Origin: Candidatus Bartonella washoeensis Sb944nv
Lineage (GTDB): Bacteria; Pseudomonadota; Alphaproteobacteria; Rhizobiales; Rhizobiaceae
Reading direction: 5' to 3'
Length of the DNA: 64,000 nucleotides
NCBI RefSeq assembly: GCF_000278135.1
Contig: NZ_JH725023.1
Location: 380,883 to 444,882, forward strand
Under the pieces are notes generated by a model. The model ran no database searches. It was not told the DNA's origin and saw only the letters and a program-made list of their open reading frames with translations. Shown here one piece after another: positions 1 through 11,542 of this stretch (its first letter is position 1; each line of letters starts with the position of its first letter). Made by a program: the position numbers and the translations under genes.

Positions 1-283
1 GATATAAGAAATATTGTATCTATTAACCATATAAGAATACAGCATCCGTTAGAGATTTTGCTAAGGAAAGCTGTGATATTCGTGGTATAAATCAGTCGTG
101 GTTGAGCGATATTTTGAAAATCTTTATTTTTTCAATTTTTATAAGTTGATATTTTTAAAAGAACGCAAGAAGGATATGCTATGATATCTGCATTATTAAT
201 TAACTATGATGGCGTTTGCGCGTAAGTAGAATGCCTCTTTTAAAAGAAAAATTTCATTTTAGGAATGTTTCTTTCATTATTCT
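1..283. other. AT-rich region upstream of dnaK, no gene seen
   Basis: No convincing coding region is visible before the dnaK promoter. A 14-codon frame starting at 181 follows an AAGGA-like sequence, but nothing else supports it. The end of the previous gene lies outside the window. Confidence 0.5.
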
Positions 284-312
284 CTTGTAGCGGTAAAAGG
301 CTGTTCTTATAT
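284..312 (+). promoter_or_regulatory. Candidate sigma-32 (RpoH) promoter of dnaK
   Basis: CTTGTAG at 284-290 is followed, after 15 bases, by CTTATAT at 306-312. This fits the alphaproteobacterial heat-shock pattern of a CTTG-type -35 box and a CYTATNT-type -10 box. It lies about 145 bases before the dnaK start, leaving a long leader. DnaK is a classic RpoH target. The match was made by eye. Confidence 0.6.
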
Positions 313-455
313 ACGAGGCAGCAAAATTTGTTGCGACTTACAGTTTATTGTTTGTGTAACTGGAAGTAGGAGGCAGATTTTGAGTTTTATCAAGGAGCTG
401 CCTGAGAAAGATGCGTGATGAAGGTTGTGGTAGCTTGCTGAATGGAGATTATGAT

Positions 456-2348
456 ATGGCAAAAGTAATTGGTATTGATTTGGGGACGACTAACTCTTGT
501 GTCGCTGTTATGGATGGCAAAAACGCAAAGGTTATTGAAAACTCAGAAGGAGCACGGACTACACCTTCTGTTGTTGCATTTACTGATGGGGGCGAGCGGC
601 TTGTTGGGCAGCCTGCTAAACGGCAAGCAGTTACGAACCCTGAAGGAACGATTTTTGCAGTTAAACGTTTGATTGGTCGCCGTTTTGATGACCCCATGGT
701 TGAAAAAGATAAAGCGCTTGTGCCTTATAAAATTGTTAAGGGCGACAATGGTGATGCATGGGTTGAAGAAGCAGGTAAGAAATATTCTCCGTCGCAAATT
801 TCAGCTATGATTTTGCAAAAGATGAAAGAAACTGCTGAGGCGTATCTTGGTGAAAAAGTTGAGCAAGCCGTTATTACGGTTCCTGCTTATTTTAATGACG
901 CACAACGTCAAGCTACCAAAGATGCAGGTAAAATTGCAGGACTTGAGGTTTTGCGGATTATCAATGAGCCGACAGCTGCTGCTTTAGCATATGGTTTGGA
1001 TAAGAAAGACGGAAAAACGATTGCTGTTTACGATCTTGGTGGCGGTACATTTGATATTTCTGTACTTGAAATTGGAGATGGTGTTTTTGAAGTTAAGTCA
1101 ACCAATGGAGATACGTTTTTAGGTGGTGAAGACTTTGACATGCGTTTGGTCGGTTATTTTGCAGATGAATTCAAAAAAGAACAAGGGATTGATCTGAAAA
1201 ATGATAAACTGGCGTTGCAGCGCTTAAAAGAAGCGGCAGAAAAAGCAAAGATTGAACTTTCATCTTCACAGCAAACGGAAATCAATTTACCTTTTATTAC
1301 AGCAGATCAATCTGGTCCCAAGCACTTAACGATGAAATTGACTCGGGCGAAATTTGAATCTCTCGTTGACGATTTAGTTCGGCGTACTATTGAACCTTGT
1401 AAAGCTGCACTGAAAGATGCAGGATTGAAAGCTGGTGAGATTGACGAAGTGGTTTTAGTGGGTGGTATGACGCGTATGCCCAAGATTCAGGAAGTTGTGC
1501 AAAGCTTCTTCGGCAAGGATCCACATAAAGGTGTTAATCCCGATGAGGTTGTGGCGATGGGTGCCGCCATTCAAGGGGGTGTTTTGCAGGGCGATGTAAA
1601 AGACGTGTTGCTGTTGGATGTAACGCCTTTATCTTTAGGTATTGAAACGCTGGGTGGAGTTTTTACGCGCCTTATTGAACGCAATACCACTATCCCTACT
1701 AAAAAATCACAGGTTTTTTCAACAGCTGATGATAATCAGAATGCGGTGACTATTCGTGTTTTCCAAGGTGAGCGCGAAATGGCTAACGATAACAAATTAC
1801 TGGCTCAATTTGATCTTGTTGGTATTCCGCCAGCACCGCGTGGTGTGCCTCAGATTGAAGTTACTTTTGATATTGATGCGAATGGTATTGTCAATGTTTC
1901 GGCTAAGGATAAAGGAACTGGTAAAGAGCATCAAATTCGTATTCAGGCCTCAGGTGGTTTAAGTGATGCAGACATCGAAAAAATGGTAAAAGATGCAGAA
2001 GAACATGCGGCCGAGGACAAAAAACGCCGTGAAGGTGTTGAGGCCAGAAATCAAGCAGAGTCACTTATCCATTCAACTGAAAAGTCGCTTACGGAATATG
2101 GCGATAAGGTATCAGCTGAAGAAAAAGAACAGATTGAAACTGCAATATCTGATTTGAAGGCTGCGCTCGATGGCACTGATACTGGAGAAGTAACAGAAAA
2201 AATGCAGAAATTAGCAGAAGTGAGTATGAAGCTGGGACAAGCTATGTATGAAGCTTCGCAAGCAGAAACAGCCAACAGTGAAACAGATACAAAGAATGAT
2301 GATGTTGTTGATGCTGATTTTGAAGAAATTAATGATAAGAAGAAATAA
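456..2348 (+). CDS. dnaK: Molecular chaperone DnaK (Hsp70)
   Basis: ATP-dependent cytoplasmic Hsp70 chaperone that works with DnaJ and GrpE in folding and in control of the heat-shock sigma factor. Starting at 456 the protein has 630 residues, normal for the family, and begins [14 protein letters not shown], the phosphate-1 motif. An in-frame ATG lies 15 codons earlier at 411, but the family N-terminus and a GGAG sequence before 456 favour the later start. The phosphate-2 motif [10 protein letters not shown] is near residue 194 and the adenosine motif VGGMTRMP near 333. The acidic tail ([15 protein letters not shown]) is typical of bacterial DnaK. dnaJ follows on the same strand after 156 bases. 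Confidence 0.98.
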   Translation: MAKVIGIDLGTTNSCVAVMDGKNAKVIENSEGARTTPSVVAFTDGGERLVGQPAKRQAVTNPEGTIFAVKRLIGRRFDDPMVEKDKALVPYKIVKGDNGDAWVEEAGKKYSPSQISAMILQKMKETAEAYLGEKVEQAVITVPAYFNDAQRQATKDAGKIAGLEVLRIINEPTAAALAYGLDKKDGKTIAVYDLGGGTFDISVLEIGDGVFEVKSTNGDTFLGGEDFDMRLVGYFADEFKKEQGIDLKNDKLALQRLKEAAEKAKIELSSSQQTEINLPFITADQSGPKHLTMKLTRAKFESLVDDLVRRTIEPCKAALKDAGLKAGEIDEVVLVGGMTRMPKIQEVVQSFFGKDPHKGVNPDEVVAMGAAIQGGVLQGDVKDVLLLDVTPLSLGIETLGGVFTRLIERNTTIPTKKSQVFSTADDNQNAVTIRVFQGEREMANDNKLLAQFDLVGIPPAPRGVPQIEVTFDIDANGIVNVSAKDKGTGKEHQIRIQASGGLSDADIEKMVKDAEEHAAEDKKRREGVEARNQAESLIHSTEKSLTEYGDKVSAEEKEQIETAISDLKAALDGTDTGEVTEKMQKLAEVSMKLGQAMYEASQAETANSETDTKNDDVVDADFEEINDKKK

Positions 2349-2376
2349 GTGTAGCAACTGTGTTGATTAATTAATG

Positions 2377-2412
2377 AACCCAGCCTTTGAAATAGAGGGA
2401 TGGGTTTATTAT
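2377..2412 (+). terminator. Possible terminator between dnaK and dnaJ
   Basis: AACCCA (2377-2382) and TGGGTT (2401-2406) can pair, with a partial inner CCTTT/AGAGG stem, followed by a T-rich stretch (TTTATTATTT). It may be a partial terminator that lowers dnaJ expression relative to dnaK. The stem is imperfect. Confidence 0.4.
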
Positions 2413-2504
2413 TTGAGATGAGTTGCAACTTTGTTGCTAAAAATATAAGTTGAAAGCAAATTTTAATCCATTAGCAATGGATGAAAAAATATCAGGAATA
2501 CATG

Positions 2505-3650
2505 ATGAAGGTTGATTATTATGAAATTCTTGGCGTAACTCGCGAATGTGATGATAAAAAGTTGAAATCTGCTTTTCGTAAGTTGGCAATGCAATACCAT
2601 CCTGATCGCAATCCGGGGAATAAAGAGGCAGAACGGAAGTTCAAAGAAATTGGTGAAGCTTATGAGGTTCTCAAAGATCCTCAAAAGCGGGCTGCTTATG
2701 ATCGATTTGGTCATGCAGCTTTTGAAGGCGGCAACCAAGGGGGAGCAAATCCTTTTGGTGGTTTTGCTGGTGCTGGTGGATTTGCTGACATTTTTGAAGA
2801 TTTTTTTGGTGAAATTATGGGGGGTGGACACCGTAAGCGCGGCGATGGTCGTGAGCGTGGTGCAGATCTAAGTTATAATATGGAAGTGACTTTGGAAGAA
2901 GCATTTTCAGGAAAAACTGCGCAAATTGATATTCCTTGTTCTGTTACTTGTGATGCTTGTGAGGGATCGGGTGCAAAAAAAGGCTCTAAGCCACAAGTGT
3001 GTGGAACTTGTCATGGAGCTGGTCGTGTGCGTGCCGCACAAGGTTTCTTTTCTATTGAACGAACATGTCCTACATGCCATGGACGTGGTGAAACTATTAC
3101 CGATCCATGTCCAAAATGCCAGGGAACAAGACGGGTAGAAAAAAAACGTTCATTGAGTGTGAACGTTCCAGCTGGTATTGAAGATGGTACGCGTATTCGT
3201 CTTTCTGGTGAGGGAGATGCTGGTATTCGTGGTGGTCCTAGCGGTGATCTTTATATTTTTCTTTCCATTAAACCGCATGAATTTTTTCAGCGAGAGGGGG
3301 CAGATCTTCATTGTCGCGTTCCTATTTCAATGGTGACAGCTGCTTTAGGAGGGGAATTTGAAGTTTCTGACCTTGATGGTGTGAAAGCACGTGTTAAGGT
3401 TCCAGAAGGGACACAAAATGGGCGTCAGTTTCGCCTTAAGGGCAAAGGAATGCCAATGTTGCGGCGCCAGCAAGTAAGGGGTGACCTTTATATCCATATC
3501 AATATTGAAACACCGCAGAAATTGACACAAGAGCAACGCGAATTGTTGCAAAAATTTGAGAAGCTTTCAAATCATGAAAATTCGCCACAATCACATGGTT
3601 TTTTTTCACGTATGAAAGAGTTTTTTGAGAATATTTCTGGTCAAAATTAG
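2505..3650 (+). CDS. dnaJ: Chaperone protein DnaJ (Hsp40)
   Basis: Co-chaperone that delivers substrates to DnaK and stimulates its ATPase. From the start at 2505 ([11 protein letters not shown], with AGGA eight bases upstream) it has 381 residues; ATGs at 2481 and 2502 give a non-family extension. The J domain covers about residues 1-70 with HPD at 32-34, followed by a Gly/Phe-rich segment near 78-110. The zinc-binding region has four CxxC units (CDAC, CGTC, CPTC, CPKC), then the C-terminal substrate-binding domains. The last zinc unit reads CPKCQGTR, so the usual final Gly of CxxCxGxG is Arg. It is probably expressed with dnaK. Confidence 0.97.
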   Translation: MKVDYYEILGVTRECDDKKLKSAFRKLAMQYHPDRNPGNKEAERKFKEIGEAYEVLKDPQKRAAYDRFGHAAFEGGNQGGANPFGGFAGAGGFADIFEDFFGEIMGGGHRKRGDGRERGADLSYNMEVTLEEAFSGKTAQIDIPCSVTCDACEGSGAKKGSKPQVCGTCHGAGRVRAAQGFFSIERTCPTCHGRGETITDPCPKCQGTRRVEKKRSLSVNVPAGIEDGTRIRLSGEGDAGIRGGPSGDLYIFLSIKPHEFFQREGADLHCRVPISMVTAALGGEFEVSDLDGVKARVKVPEGTQNGRQFRLKGKGMPMLRRQQVRGDLYIHINIETPQKLTQEQRELLQKFEKLSNHENSPQSHGFFSRMKEFFENISGQN

Positions 3651-4929
3651 TGAATACTTGTCAGAATAAATGGAGAGAGGGTATTTGAAAAATTATTTTA
3701 GTTACATTTCCTGTTGCATCACAACCTTTAGAAAGCTTAACATTCTTTTTGCTTGAAAAAAGAAAGGTTTTTATTGGCTGTTTTAGAGTGCATTTCTGTT
3801 GCTGGTTCGTTTGTATGTTTGATTTCATAGCTTCATGGGCAAATGTTGTTTCGAGTGTCTATGACGTTTGAAAAACAGCTTATCTACGCACCGATATATT
3901 GGCTACACTGACAATATCTCAAGTGTCACTATAACTACACTTTATCTATGCAAAGTTTTTTGTAGTTTTTCTCTTAAAAATCTGTCTTTTTCTTAATTTT
4001 ATAAACAAGCTGTCATTTAAATACAAACTGTAAAATCGCTCAATTGAAGATAAAATCTTAGAGAATAGAAAAAGCAAAGTTCGCAGCTATCATAGGTTTT
4101 TTAGTGAAACATTTAGGATACTTGCAGTAGTCATTTGTTGTAGATAAGTCCCAAAGATATTTTCATACGAATTTTCCTGGTACACTTTCGGTATATGCAA
4201 AAGTTTTTTGGTAATGGGACGCAAGCGATCGAATTTTTTCTTGTTTGTTCATTTTTGTTTATTGCCATCAATTCTATTTATGTGAAGGGGTAGAATAATA
4301 TTTTATCGTTTCAGCGATGTAATGATATTCAAATCTCCATTTTTATCTCTTTAGGCAATGAATATCGACAAATTAACGGGTTATGTGTATTTCTTTAAGC
4401 GAAAAGAAATGCGATTTTGCTAAAATTTTTTTGATGCAGCTCTGATTTCACATGTATAGTGGTAGATTGTTCACATGATGTTTTCTTATTGCCATGATTG
4501 GAAAAAGATGAAATTTTAGGTCAAAAACTGTAGCTTAGTGGAAATATTTGCGACTTAGTTATTTTTTATATTGGCCAATATGGCAGCCAATTTCATCATT
4601 ATAAAAAATTTATTTTCTCTTATAAAATCAATAGTTGTATATATCTATATTCATTGTTAAAGATCCTACTATAGGATAAAATCCATGAGTTAAATGTACG
4701 ACACAGCTTAGAAATTCTTTTAAACTCTGCTTCGAAATTTTATACATAAGATAATGACATTTGGTACGCCTATTCTGTTTAATTCTTCGACGCCAATTTT
4801 TTTTAAGGAAGATGACTTTATTTCATCTCATTATTATTTTTGTCGTAGTTTAAAGGAAAGTTAACAATATTTAGCGGGGATGGATAGAATAAAATTTGTT
4901 TTCACTTTTTCTAAACTCCACTAAAAGAG
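3651..4929. other. 1.28-kb gap between dnaJ and argB, no gene recognised
   Basis: Stops are dense on both strands and I recognise no protein fragment. The only structure noted is a 14-bp perfect palindrome, ATATTGGCCAATAT, at 4568-4581. A 31-codon frame starting at 4755 lacks a ribosome-binding site and resembles nothing I know. The stretch is probably decayed coding sequence plus the argB promoter. Confidence 0.5.
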
Positions 4930-5865
4930 ATGGTAAAAAGTAATGAGGAGGCTCTTTTAATGGATGATGTTGAAAACGGTGTTGCTGATGTTTTTGAAAA
5001 ACAAGCAGCATTTTTGTCGTCTGCTTTACCCTATATGCAAAAATATGAAAATCAAACGGTCGTTGTAAAATATGGCGGTCATGCTATGGGTGATCCTGCT
5101 TTAGGGCGAGCATTTGCGCGTGATATTGCTCTTTTAAAGCAATCAGGCATTAACCCCGTTGTTGTTCATGGTGGAGGTCCTCAAATTGCTGAAATTTTAA
5201 TGAAAATGGGGATTGAATCACGGTTTGAAAACGGTTTACGTGTAACCGATGAACGGATCGTTGAAGTTGTTGAAATGGTTTTAGCGGGTTCCATAAACAA
5301 GGAAATTGTTGCTCTCATCAATGCTGAAGGTGAATGGGCAATAGGGCTGTGTGGCAAGGATGGCAATATGGTTTTTGCCGAAAAGGCTTATAAAACTGTG
5401 ATTGATCCTGATTCGCATATTGAGCGTGTTTTAGATTTAGGATTTGTTGGCGAACCTGTTGAAGTTGATCGCACATTACTGGATCTTTTAGCATGTTCTG
5501 AAATGATTCCAGTTCTTGCTCCTGTAGCTCCAGGCCGCGATGGTAAAACCTATAATATTAATGCTGATATTTTTGCTGGGGCCATTGCTGGTGCTTTGGC
5601 AGCTAAGCGTCTTTTGTTTTTAACGGATGTTCCTGGTGTATTGGATAAAAAGGGTAAACTTTTAAAGGAATTGACAATTTCGGAAGCTGAAAATCTCATA
5701 AGAAATGGAACAATTTCAGGTGGTATGATTCCAAAAGTAGAGACTTGTATGAAAGCCCTTCAAAATGGAGTTGAAGGTGTTGTTATTTTAAATGGCAAAA
5801 CTCCCCATTCTGTTTTACTAGAACTTTTTACCGAACAGGGAGCGGGAACACTTATTGTTTCGTAG
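4930..5865 (+). CDS. argB: Acetylglutamate kinase ArgB
   Basis: Phosphorylates N-acetyl-L-glutamate with ATP, the second step of arginine synthesis, in the cytoplasm. The 311-residue product shows the amino-acid kinase fold signatures: [12 protein letters not shown] near residues 46-57 (nucleotide-binding Lys and Gly-rich loop), VVHGGGPQI near 77 (acetylglutamate loop), and [15 protein letters not shown] near 258. The start is the first ATG; another at 4960 is possible because the first 30 residues are not conserved. argD and argF lie 50 kb away in this window, so arginine genes are scattered. The DMT exporter gene follows after 35 bases and may be cotranscribed. Confidence 0.96.
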   Translation: MVKSNEEALLMDDVENGVADVFEKQAAFLSSALPYMQKYENQTVVVKYGGHAMGDPALGRAFARDIALLKQSGINPVVVHGGGPQIAEILMKMGIESRFENGLRVTDERIVEVVEMVLAGSINKEIVALINAEGEWAIGLCGKDGNMVFAEKAYKTVIDPDSHIERVLDLGFVGEPVEVDRTLLDLLACSEMIPVLAPVAPGRDGKTYNINADIFAGAIAGALAAKRLLFLTDVPGVLDKKGKLLKELTISEAENLIRNGTISGGMIPKVETCMKALQNGVEGVVILNGKTPHSVLLELFTEQGAGTLIVS

Positions 5866-5900
5866 GACGTATGGAATAAACTGGAGGATGAAACCTTTTC

Positions 5901-6815
5901 ATGATTGATATAAAACAATTGAAACGTCCTTTATTTAGCAAACAGGAATGGGCACTGTTTTTCGCTACAATATTATGGGGTATTACGTTTTTAGTGATTC
6001 ACATTGCGGTACATTATAGCGGACCTCTCTTCTTTGTTGGATTTCGTTTTATCATTGCATCGTTTATATGTGGGGCGGTTTTTTGGCGCTCTATGAAAGA
6101 TGTCACCGTTTATGAGATTTTTGCTGGTATGTCTATTGGTTTGGGAATGTTTCTTGGTTATGCTTTGCAAGCATCGGGGCTTCAAACGATTATGAGTAGT
6201 CAATCGGCTTTTATCACGGCACTTTATGTTCCGGCAGTACCAATATTGCAATGGATTGTTTTTAAAAAACCACCCCGTTTAGCTTGTTGGATTGGTATTA
6301 TTTTTGCTTTTATTGGTCTTGTATTTATTTCGGGACAAAAGCCAGGGAGTTTCGATTTTTCAAAAGGTGAAATTTTAACTTTGTTAGGTGCTTTGGCAAT
6401 TGCTGGAGAAGTTATACTCATTGGAATTTTTGCCAACAAGGTTGATAGTCGACGCGTAACGATTATACAATTATTTTTTAGTGGCCTTTTTTCATTTTTT
6501 TGTATGCCTTTAATGGGGGAAAGTATTCCTGAATTTTCATGGATATGGCTGGGTATCGGTATAGGATTGGCATTGATGAGTGCTATCATTCAATTGGCGA
6601 TGAATTGGGCACAAAAATCCGTTTCACCCACTCGTGCAACACTCATTTACGCAGGCGAGCCTGTATGGGCTGGTATTGTTGGACGCTTAGCTGGTGAACA
6701 TTTATCATCTTTAGCTTTATTAGGTGGATTGCTTATTCTAATTGGAATCATCGTAGCTGAATTACAACCTTCACAATGGCGTAAAAAAGATAAAATGATT
6801 AAAAAAATTGATTAA
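5901..6815 (+). CDS. DMT-superfamily (EamA-type) membrane transporter
   Basis: A 304-residue integral membrane protein with about ten hydrophobic segments in two repeated halves, the layout of two EamA domains of the drug/metabolite transporter superfamily. The phrases FFATILWGITFLVIH near the N-terminus and SPTRATLIYAGEPVWAGIVG near residue 245 are typical of this family, whose members mostly export amino acids or small metabolites. The substrate cannot be told from sequence. A GGAGG-like sequence (ctggaggatg) lies before the start. It follows argB closely on the same strand, but a link to arginine metabolism would be guesswork. Confidence 0.9.
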   Translation: MIDIKQLKRPLFSKQEWALFFATILWGITFLVIHIAVHYSGPLFFVGFRFIIASFICGAVFWRSMKDVTVYEIFAGMSIGLGMFLGYALQASGLQTIMSSQSAFITALYVPAVPILQWIVFKKPPRLACWIGIIFAFIGLVFISGQKPGSFDFSKGEILTLLGALAIAGEVILIGIFANKVDSRRVTIIQLFFSGLFSFFCMPLMGESIPEFSWIWLGIGIGLALMSAIIQLAMNWAQKSVSPTRATLIYAGEPVWAGIVGRLAGEHLSSLALLGGLLILIGIIVAELQPSQWRKKDKMIKKID

Positions 6816-7060
6816 CTTTGCAACTTTAAGAAAACAGATTCTTACAGAAGGTATGCTATTTTTCAATAAGCATTGCATAATAAAGCATTTGGGTATTTTT
6901 TTAATCATTGATGTTTAGTTTAGTAAATGAAACGCCTCATTTTTTAGGCTATAAGGGGTTATACTTCTAGAGCTCTTTGCATTTATATTTTTTTGAAAGG
7001 TTTCCAAAGGAACGTAATTGGTCTTTGCGTTTTGCGCTATTCTTTGCTAAATCGCCTCAT

Positions 7061-8866
7061 ATGACAGTAGATCGTAATCATATCCGTAATTTTTCCATCG
7101 TGGCTCACATTGACCACGGAAAGTCGACTTTGGCTGATCGTTTGATTCAAATGACAGGAGGGCTTGAGACACGAGAGATGAAAGAGCAAGTGCTCGATTC
7201 CATGGATATTGAGCGCGAACGTGGAATTACTATTAAAGCACAAACGGTACGTTTGCACTATAAGGCAAAAGATGGTGAAACCTATATTTTAAATCTTATC
7301 GATACGCCTGGTCATGTTGATTTTGCTTATGAGGTATCACGTTCGTTAGCGGCGTGTGAAGGTTCACTTTTAGTTGTGGATGCAAGCCAAGGTGTGGAAG
7401 CGCAGACATTGGCAAATGTTTATCAAGCTATTGATAATTCTCATGAATTGGTTGTGGTACTCAATAAGGTGGATCTTCCGGCTGCAGAACCTGAGCGCAT
7501 TAAAGAGCAAATTGAAGATGTAATAGGTATTGATGCATCTGAGGCTATAGAAATATCAGCAAAAACAGGTTTGGGTATTTCAGATGTTTTAGAAGCAATT
7601 GTTACACAATTGCCTGCTCCGCATATTGGTGATGCTAAAAACCCCTTAAAAGCAATGTTGGTTGATAGTTGGTATGATAGTTATCTTGGCGTCATTGTTT
7701 TGGTACGTGTAATAGATGGTATTTTAAAAAAAGGTCAAACCATTCGCATGATAGGTACGGGAGTCAAATATCCTGTTGAACGCGTTGGTGTGTTTACGCC
7801 TAAAATGGTGCAAGTTGATGAGTTGGGACCAGGGGAGATTGGTTTTATAACAGCTTCTATCAAGGAGGTTGCTGATACGCGGGTTGGTGATACCATTACT
7901 GAAGAGCGTCGCCCTTGTGAAAAGGCTTTGTCTGGTTTTAAACCTGCTCAACCGGTTGTTTTTTGTGGACTTTTTCCAATTGATGCAGCGGATTTTGATG
8001 ATTTGCGTGCAGCCATGGGTAAATTGCGCTTAAATGATGCCAGTTTTTCTTTTGAAATGGAAACATCAGCAGCTTTGGGCTTTGGCTTTCGTTGTGGTTT
8101 TTTAGGGCTTCTTCATCTTGAAATTATTCAAGAGCGATTGGAGCGCGAATTTAATTTGAATTTAATCGCGACAGCACCCTCTGTTGTGTATCGCATGAAT
8201 ATGAATGATGGTTCTGTTAAAGAATTACACAATCCAGCGGATATGCCTGATATTGTTAAAATTTCTTCTATTGAAGAACCATGGATTCGGGCAACAATTA
8301 TGACGCCAGATGATTATCTCGGAGCCATCCTAGAACTTTGCCAAGAAAGGCGCGGGGTACAGGTTGGTTTGTCTTACGTTGGGGCGCGTGCTATGGTAAC
8401 GTACGATTTGCCTTTAAATGAAGTGGTTTTTGACTTTTATGATCGTTTAAAATCAATCTCAAAGGGATATGCTTCTTTTGATTATCAGATGACTGACTAT
8501 TCGGAAGGTGATTTGGTTAAAATGTCTATTTTGGTGAATGGAGAGTCTATTGATGCATTGTCAATGCTTGTGCACCGCACTATTGCAGAAAAGCGTGGGC
8601 GTTCAATGTGCGAAAAGTTGAAAGATCTTATTCCTCAGCATATGTTTCAGATTCCAATCCAAGCAGCGATTGGTGGCAAAATCATTGCGCGTGAAACCAT
8701 TCGTGCTTTGCGTAAGGATGTGACCGCTAAATGTTATGGTGGTGATGTGACGCGTAAGCGCAAACTTTTAGAAAAACAAAAAGAGGGGAAAAAGCGGATG
8801 CGTCAATTCGGAAAAGTAGAAATTCCACAGTCGGCTTTTATCCAAGCGCTAAAAATGAGTAAATAG
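7061..8866 (+). CDS. lepA: Elongation factor 4 (LepA) translational GTPase
   Basis: Ribosome-associated GTPase, proposed to act in back-translocation or in 30S biogenesis. Starting at [20 protein letters not shown] (7061) the protein has 601 residues, normal for LepA; an upstream in-frame ATG at 6977 adds a 28-residue extension unlike the family. G1 is [10 protein letters not shown] (about residues 13-22), G3 DTPGHVDF near 82 and G4 NKVD near 136. The domain order is GTPase, domain 2, EF-G-like domains III and V, and the LepA-specific C-terminus, with the basic stretch [17 protein letters not shown] near the end. No good Shine-Dalgarno sequence precedes 7061. Confidence 0.97.
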   Translation: MTVDRNHIRNFSIVAHIDHGKSTLADRLIQMTGGLETREMKEQVLDSMDIERERGITIKAQTVRLHYKAKDGETYILNLIDTPGHVDFAYEVSRSLAACEGSLLVVDASQGVEAQTLANVYQAIDNSHELVVVLNKVDLPAAEPERIKEQIEDVIGIDASEAIEISAKTGLGISDVLEAIVTQLPAPHIGDAKNPLKAMLVDSWYDSYLGVIVLVRVIDGILKKGQTIRMIGTGVKYPVERVGVFTPKMVQVDELGPGEIGFITASIKEVADTRVGDTITEERRPCEKALSGFKPAQPVVFCGLFPIDAADFDDLRAAMGKLRLNDASFSFEMETSAALGFGFRCGFLGLLHLEIIQERLEREFNLNLIATAPSVVYRMNMNDGSVKELHNPADMPDIVKISSIEEPWIRATIMTPDDYLGAILELCQERRGVQVGLSYVGARAMVTYDLPLNEVVFDFYDRLKSISKGYASFDYQMTDYSEGDLVKMSILVNGESIDALSMLVHRTIAEKRGRSMCEKLKDLIPQHMFQIPIQAAIGGKIIARETIRALRKDVTAKCYGGDVTRKRKLLEKQKEGKKRMRQFGKVEIPQSAFIQALKMSK

Positions 8867-8947
8867 TAGACAAGAGAGAAAGTATTTTCCCTCATTGATT
8901 CAGCTTTTACATTTTGTTTCTTAACCAAAATCTTTGAGAAGTGCTTT

Positions 8948-9796
8948 TTAATCACGTAAAAGATCATTAATAGACGTTTTCTCTCGTGTTTTTTGATCAA
9001 CGCGTTTTACTATGACAGCACAATAAAGGTTGGGGCCTTGTTCACCATTTGGTAGCGGTTTCCCGGGGAGAGAGCCTGGAACAACGACACAGTAGGCTGG
9101 TACTTCACCTATAAAAATTTCTCCTGTTGTACGATCAATAATCTTTGTGGATTTTCCAATAAAAACTCCCATTCCTAAAACAGCGCCTTCACGGATAATG
9201 CAGCCTTCGACGATTTCAGATCGTGCACCGATGAAACAATGATCTTCAATAATTGTTGGGTTTGCTTGCAGTGGTTCCAAAACACCTCCGATACCAACAC
9301 CACCAGAAAGATGAACATGTTTTCCAATTTGAGCACATGAACCAACGGTGGCCCATGTGTCAACCATTGTTCCTTCATCGATAAAGGCACCAAGATTTAC
9401 AAAGGATGGCATTAATATAACGTTGGGAGCAATATAGGCAGAATGGCGTACAATTGCTCCAGGAACTGAACGGAAATCAGCTTTTTTAAAATCATCTTCT
9501 TGCCAACCAGAAAACTTTGAAGGAACTTTATCCCACCAATGTGATTCATTGGCTCCACCAGAAATAATGCGCATAGGATTGATTCGAAAAGAGAGAAGAA
9601 CAGCTTTCTTCAACCACTGGCGTACATGCCATTGGCCATTTTCTTGACGTTCTGCAACGCGGATTTCACCTTTATCAAGAAGGTTTAGTATGTGCTCAAC
9701 ACTTTCGCGGATTTCACCTTTTGTTGTGGTATTGACAGAGGCGCGGTTGTCAAATGCTTTTTCAATAATCATTTCAAGTTGTGTAAGATTGCTCAT
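8948..9796 (-). CDS. dapD: Tetrahydrodipicolinate N-succinyltransferase DapD
   Basis: Transfers succinyl from succinyl-CoA to tetrahydrodipicolinate in the succinylase branch of lysine and diaminopimelate synthesis, needed for peptidoglycan. The 282-residue protein starting [15 protein letters not shown] at 9796 has the family length; an ATG seven codons upstream is less likely. The middle carries the left-handed beta-helix with hexapeptide repeats and the signature phrases [19 protein letters not shown] and [14 protein letters not shown]. It is convergent with lepA and divergent from the LOG gene. Confidence 0.97.
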   Translation of the reverse strand: MSNLTQLEMIIEKAFDNRASVNTTTKGEIRESVEHILNLLDKGEIRVAERQENGQWHVRQWLKKAVLLSFRINPMRIISGGANESHWWDKVPSKFSGWQEDDFKKADFRSVPGAIVRHSAYIAPNVILMPSFVNLGAFIDEGTMVDTWATVGSCAQIGKHVHLSGGVGIGGVLEPLQANPTIIEDHCFIGARSEIVEGCIIREGAVLGMGVFIGKSTKIIDRTTGEIFIGEVPAYCVVVPGSLPGKPLPNGEQGPNLYCAVIVKRVDQKTREKTSINDLLRD

Positions 9797-9925
9797 GGTT
9801 GGAATTCCGTTAAACAAGTTGAAAGTTTCAAGATTTATTTCTTATGACCTACGCGAAGAAATGTGTCCAGTCAATGAAACGGTGAGGGAGCAAGATAAGC
9901 GCATGAGAAAGGTTATAGAGAAAAA

Positions 9926-10765
9926 ATGAAAGAAGAAAAAAAGAGTTGGTGTTCATTTCTCCATGCAAAGGAGGCAATACAAAAAATATATGAATCCTCT
10001 GATACACCACAAGCGCTTTCACCTACTTACCGTTTAGCCTATATCGATCAAGATTTTATGATGCGTCCAGAATTACGTTCACAGCGTATTGGTCTTGAGT
10101 TTTTAAAACCGGAAATAGCTCTTCAGGAGTGTGATATTCAATCAACTGTTGTTTTATTTGGTGGAGCACGTATTCCCGAATCTGGACAAACAGCATGGGC
10201 AGCAAAAGATGAAACACAAAAGAAAAATTTGCATGCTATGTCCCATTATTACGATAAGGCAAGAGAATTTGCGCGTTTGTGTTCACGTTATTCTGCTACG
10301 ACGGAGTATCGCGAATTTGTGGTTATCACAGGGGGAGGACCTGGGATAATGGAAGCAGGAAATCGTGGTGCTGCTGATATTGGAGCACCAACGATTGGTT
10401 TGAATGTTGTTTTACCACATGAGCAAGAGCCAAATCCTTATGTGACTCCGCATTTATGTTTTAATTTTCATTATTTGGGGATGCGTAAAATGCATTTTTT
10501 AGTGCGAGCAAAAGCGTTGGCAATTTTTCCTGGAGGATTTGGTACTCTGGATGAGTTATTTGAGACATTAACTTTAATGCAAACGGGACGTATGAAAAAA
10601 GTTCCAATTTTAATGTTCGGCAAAGAATTTTGGAACAATGTTGTCAATTTTGATTATTTATCTGCGCAAGGTACGATTTCTCGTTCAGATATGGATCTTG
10701 TAACATTTGTCGATACAGCGGCGGAAGCTTTTGAACACATTCGTGTCTTTTATAAGCTTTGTTAA
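9926..10765 (+). CDS. LOG-family (TIGR00730-type) Rossmann-fold protein
   Basis: A 279-residue protein with both hallmark motifs of the LOG family: GGGPGIMEAGNRGA near residues 134-147 and PGGFGTLDELFETLT near 199-213. Plant and some bacterial LOG proteins hydrolyse nucleoside 5'-monophosphates to free cytokinin bases. Older databases call these 'lysine decarboxylase', which is wrong for the family. This is the longer LOG subtype, with an N-terminal extension of about 75 residues. The real substrate is unknown; a nucleotide-salvage role is an inference. It lies between dapD (divergent) and truA (convergent). Confidence 0.88.
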   Translation: MKEEKKSWCSFLHAKEAIQKIYESSDTPQALSPTYRLAYIDQDFMMRPELRSQRIGLEFLKPEIALQECDIQSTVVLFGGARIPESGQTAWAAKDETQKKNLHAMSHYYDKAREFARLCSRYSATTEYREFVVITGGGPGIMEAGNRGAADIGAPTIGLNVVLPHEQEPNPYVTPHLCFNFHYLGMRKMHFLVRAKALAIFPGGFGTLDELFETLTLMQTGRMKKVPILMFGKEFWNNVVNFDYLSAQGTISRSDMDLVTFVDTAAEAFEHIRVFYKLC

Positions 10766-10797
10766 CCGCTTTTGGGGAAATGGCTTTTAAAGGGTAG

Positions 10798-11541
10798 TTA
10801 GTAGTCAACTTGTGTCAAATAGAGTCCTGAAGGAGGTGCGACCATACCACAGCGCGTACGATCTTTAGCTTGGAGAGCTGCTTCAAGATCTTGTACAGTC
10901 CAGCGTCCAATGCCAACTTCCATGAGACTTCCTGCAAATGAACGAATTTGATGATGAAGAAAAGAGCGAGCTTGTGCATAAAGAAAAATTTCTTCTCCTT
11001 TTCTTTGAACATCTAAACAGTCTAGAGTGCGAATAGGGCTTTTTGCTTGACAGTGAGTTGAGCGGAAAGTGGTAAAATCATGTTGTCCTACAAGTTTTTG
11101 CGCAGCTTCATGCATGGCTTCAGCATTGAGGGGGGTTGGCAACCACCATACGCGTTTGGCGTTTAGAGCTGGTGGTGAGCGGCGATTGAGAATTTTAAAA
11201 AGGTAATGGCGTTTGACCGCAGAAAATCGTGCATCAAAGCTATTAGGAACGTTTTGTACATTCAAAATCGAAATATCTTCACCCTGTTTCCGCAAATAAG
11301 CATTGAGTGCATCGCGTACAGTATGCGTGTGCCAATTTTTTATGAAATCAACATGCGCAACCTGTCCTGTAGCGTGGACACCTGCATCAGTTCTACCGGC
11401 TGTCGTGATGGTTAATTGTTGGCCGCTAAAATGAAAAATAGCTTGTTCAAGGGCACTTTGTATGGTGCGAAGCCCTGCTTGGCGCTGCCAGCCAGCATAA
11501 TTTGAGCCATCATATTCAAGGGTGAGTTTAAAACGTGGCAT
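10798..11541 (-). CDS. truA: tRNA pseudouridine synthase A (TruA)
   Basis: Makes pseudouridine at positions 38-40 of the tRNA anticodon arm. The 247-residue protein begins [19 protein letters not shown] after the first Met-Pro and has the catalytic motif [14 protein letters not shown] with the nucleophile Asp at residue 52. [15 protein letters not shown] near residue 188 is the second conserved block. The start is one base after the fmt stop, so truA is the last gene of a def-fmt-truA unit. The C-terminus ([10 protein letters not shown]) is family-typical. Confidence 0.97.
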   Translation of the reverse strand: MPRFKLTLEYDGSNYAGWQRQAGLRTIQSALEQAIFHFSGQQLTITTAGRTDAGVHATGQVAHVDFIKNWHTHTVRDALNAYLRKQGEDISILNVQNVPNSFDARFSAVKRHYLFKILNRRSPPALNAKRVWWLPTPLNAEAMHEAAQKLVGQHDFTTFRSTHCQAKSPIRTLDCLDVQRKGEEIFLYAQARSFLHHQIRSFAGSLMEVGIGRWTVQDLEAALQAKDRTRCGMVAPPSGLYLTQVDY

Positions 11542-11542
11542 A

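Noticed and set aside
181-225. 14-codon frame with AAGGA upstream, possible leader peptide before dnaK
   Set aside because: Too short to judge; it lies before the candidate dnaK promoter and would not be on the dnaK transcript.
4755-4850. 31-codon frame starting MTFGTPILFN before argB
   Set aside because: No ribosome-binding site and no homology recognised; expected by chance in open AT-rich sequence.
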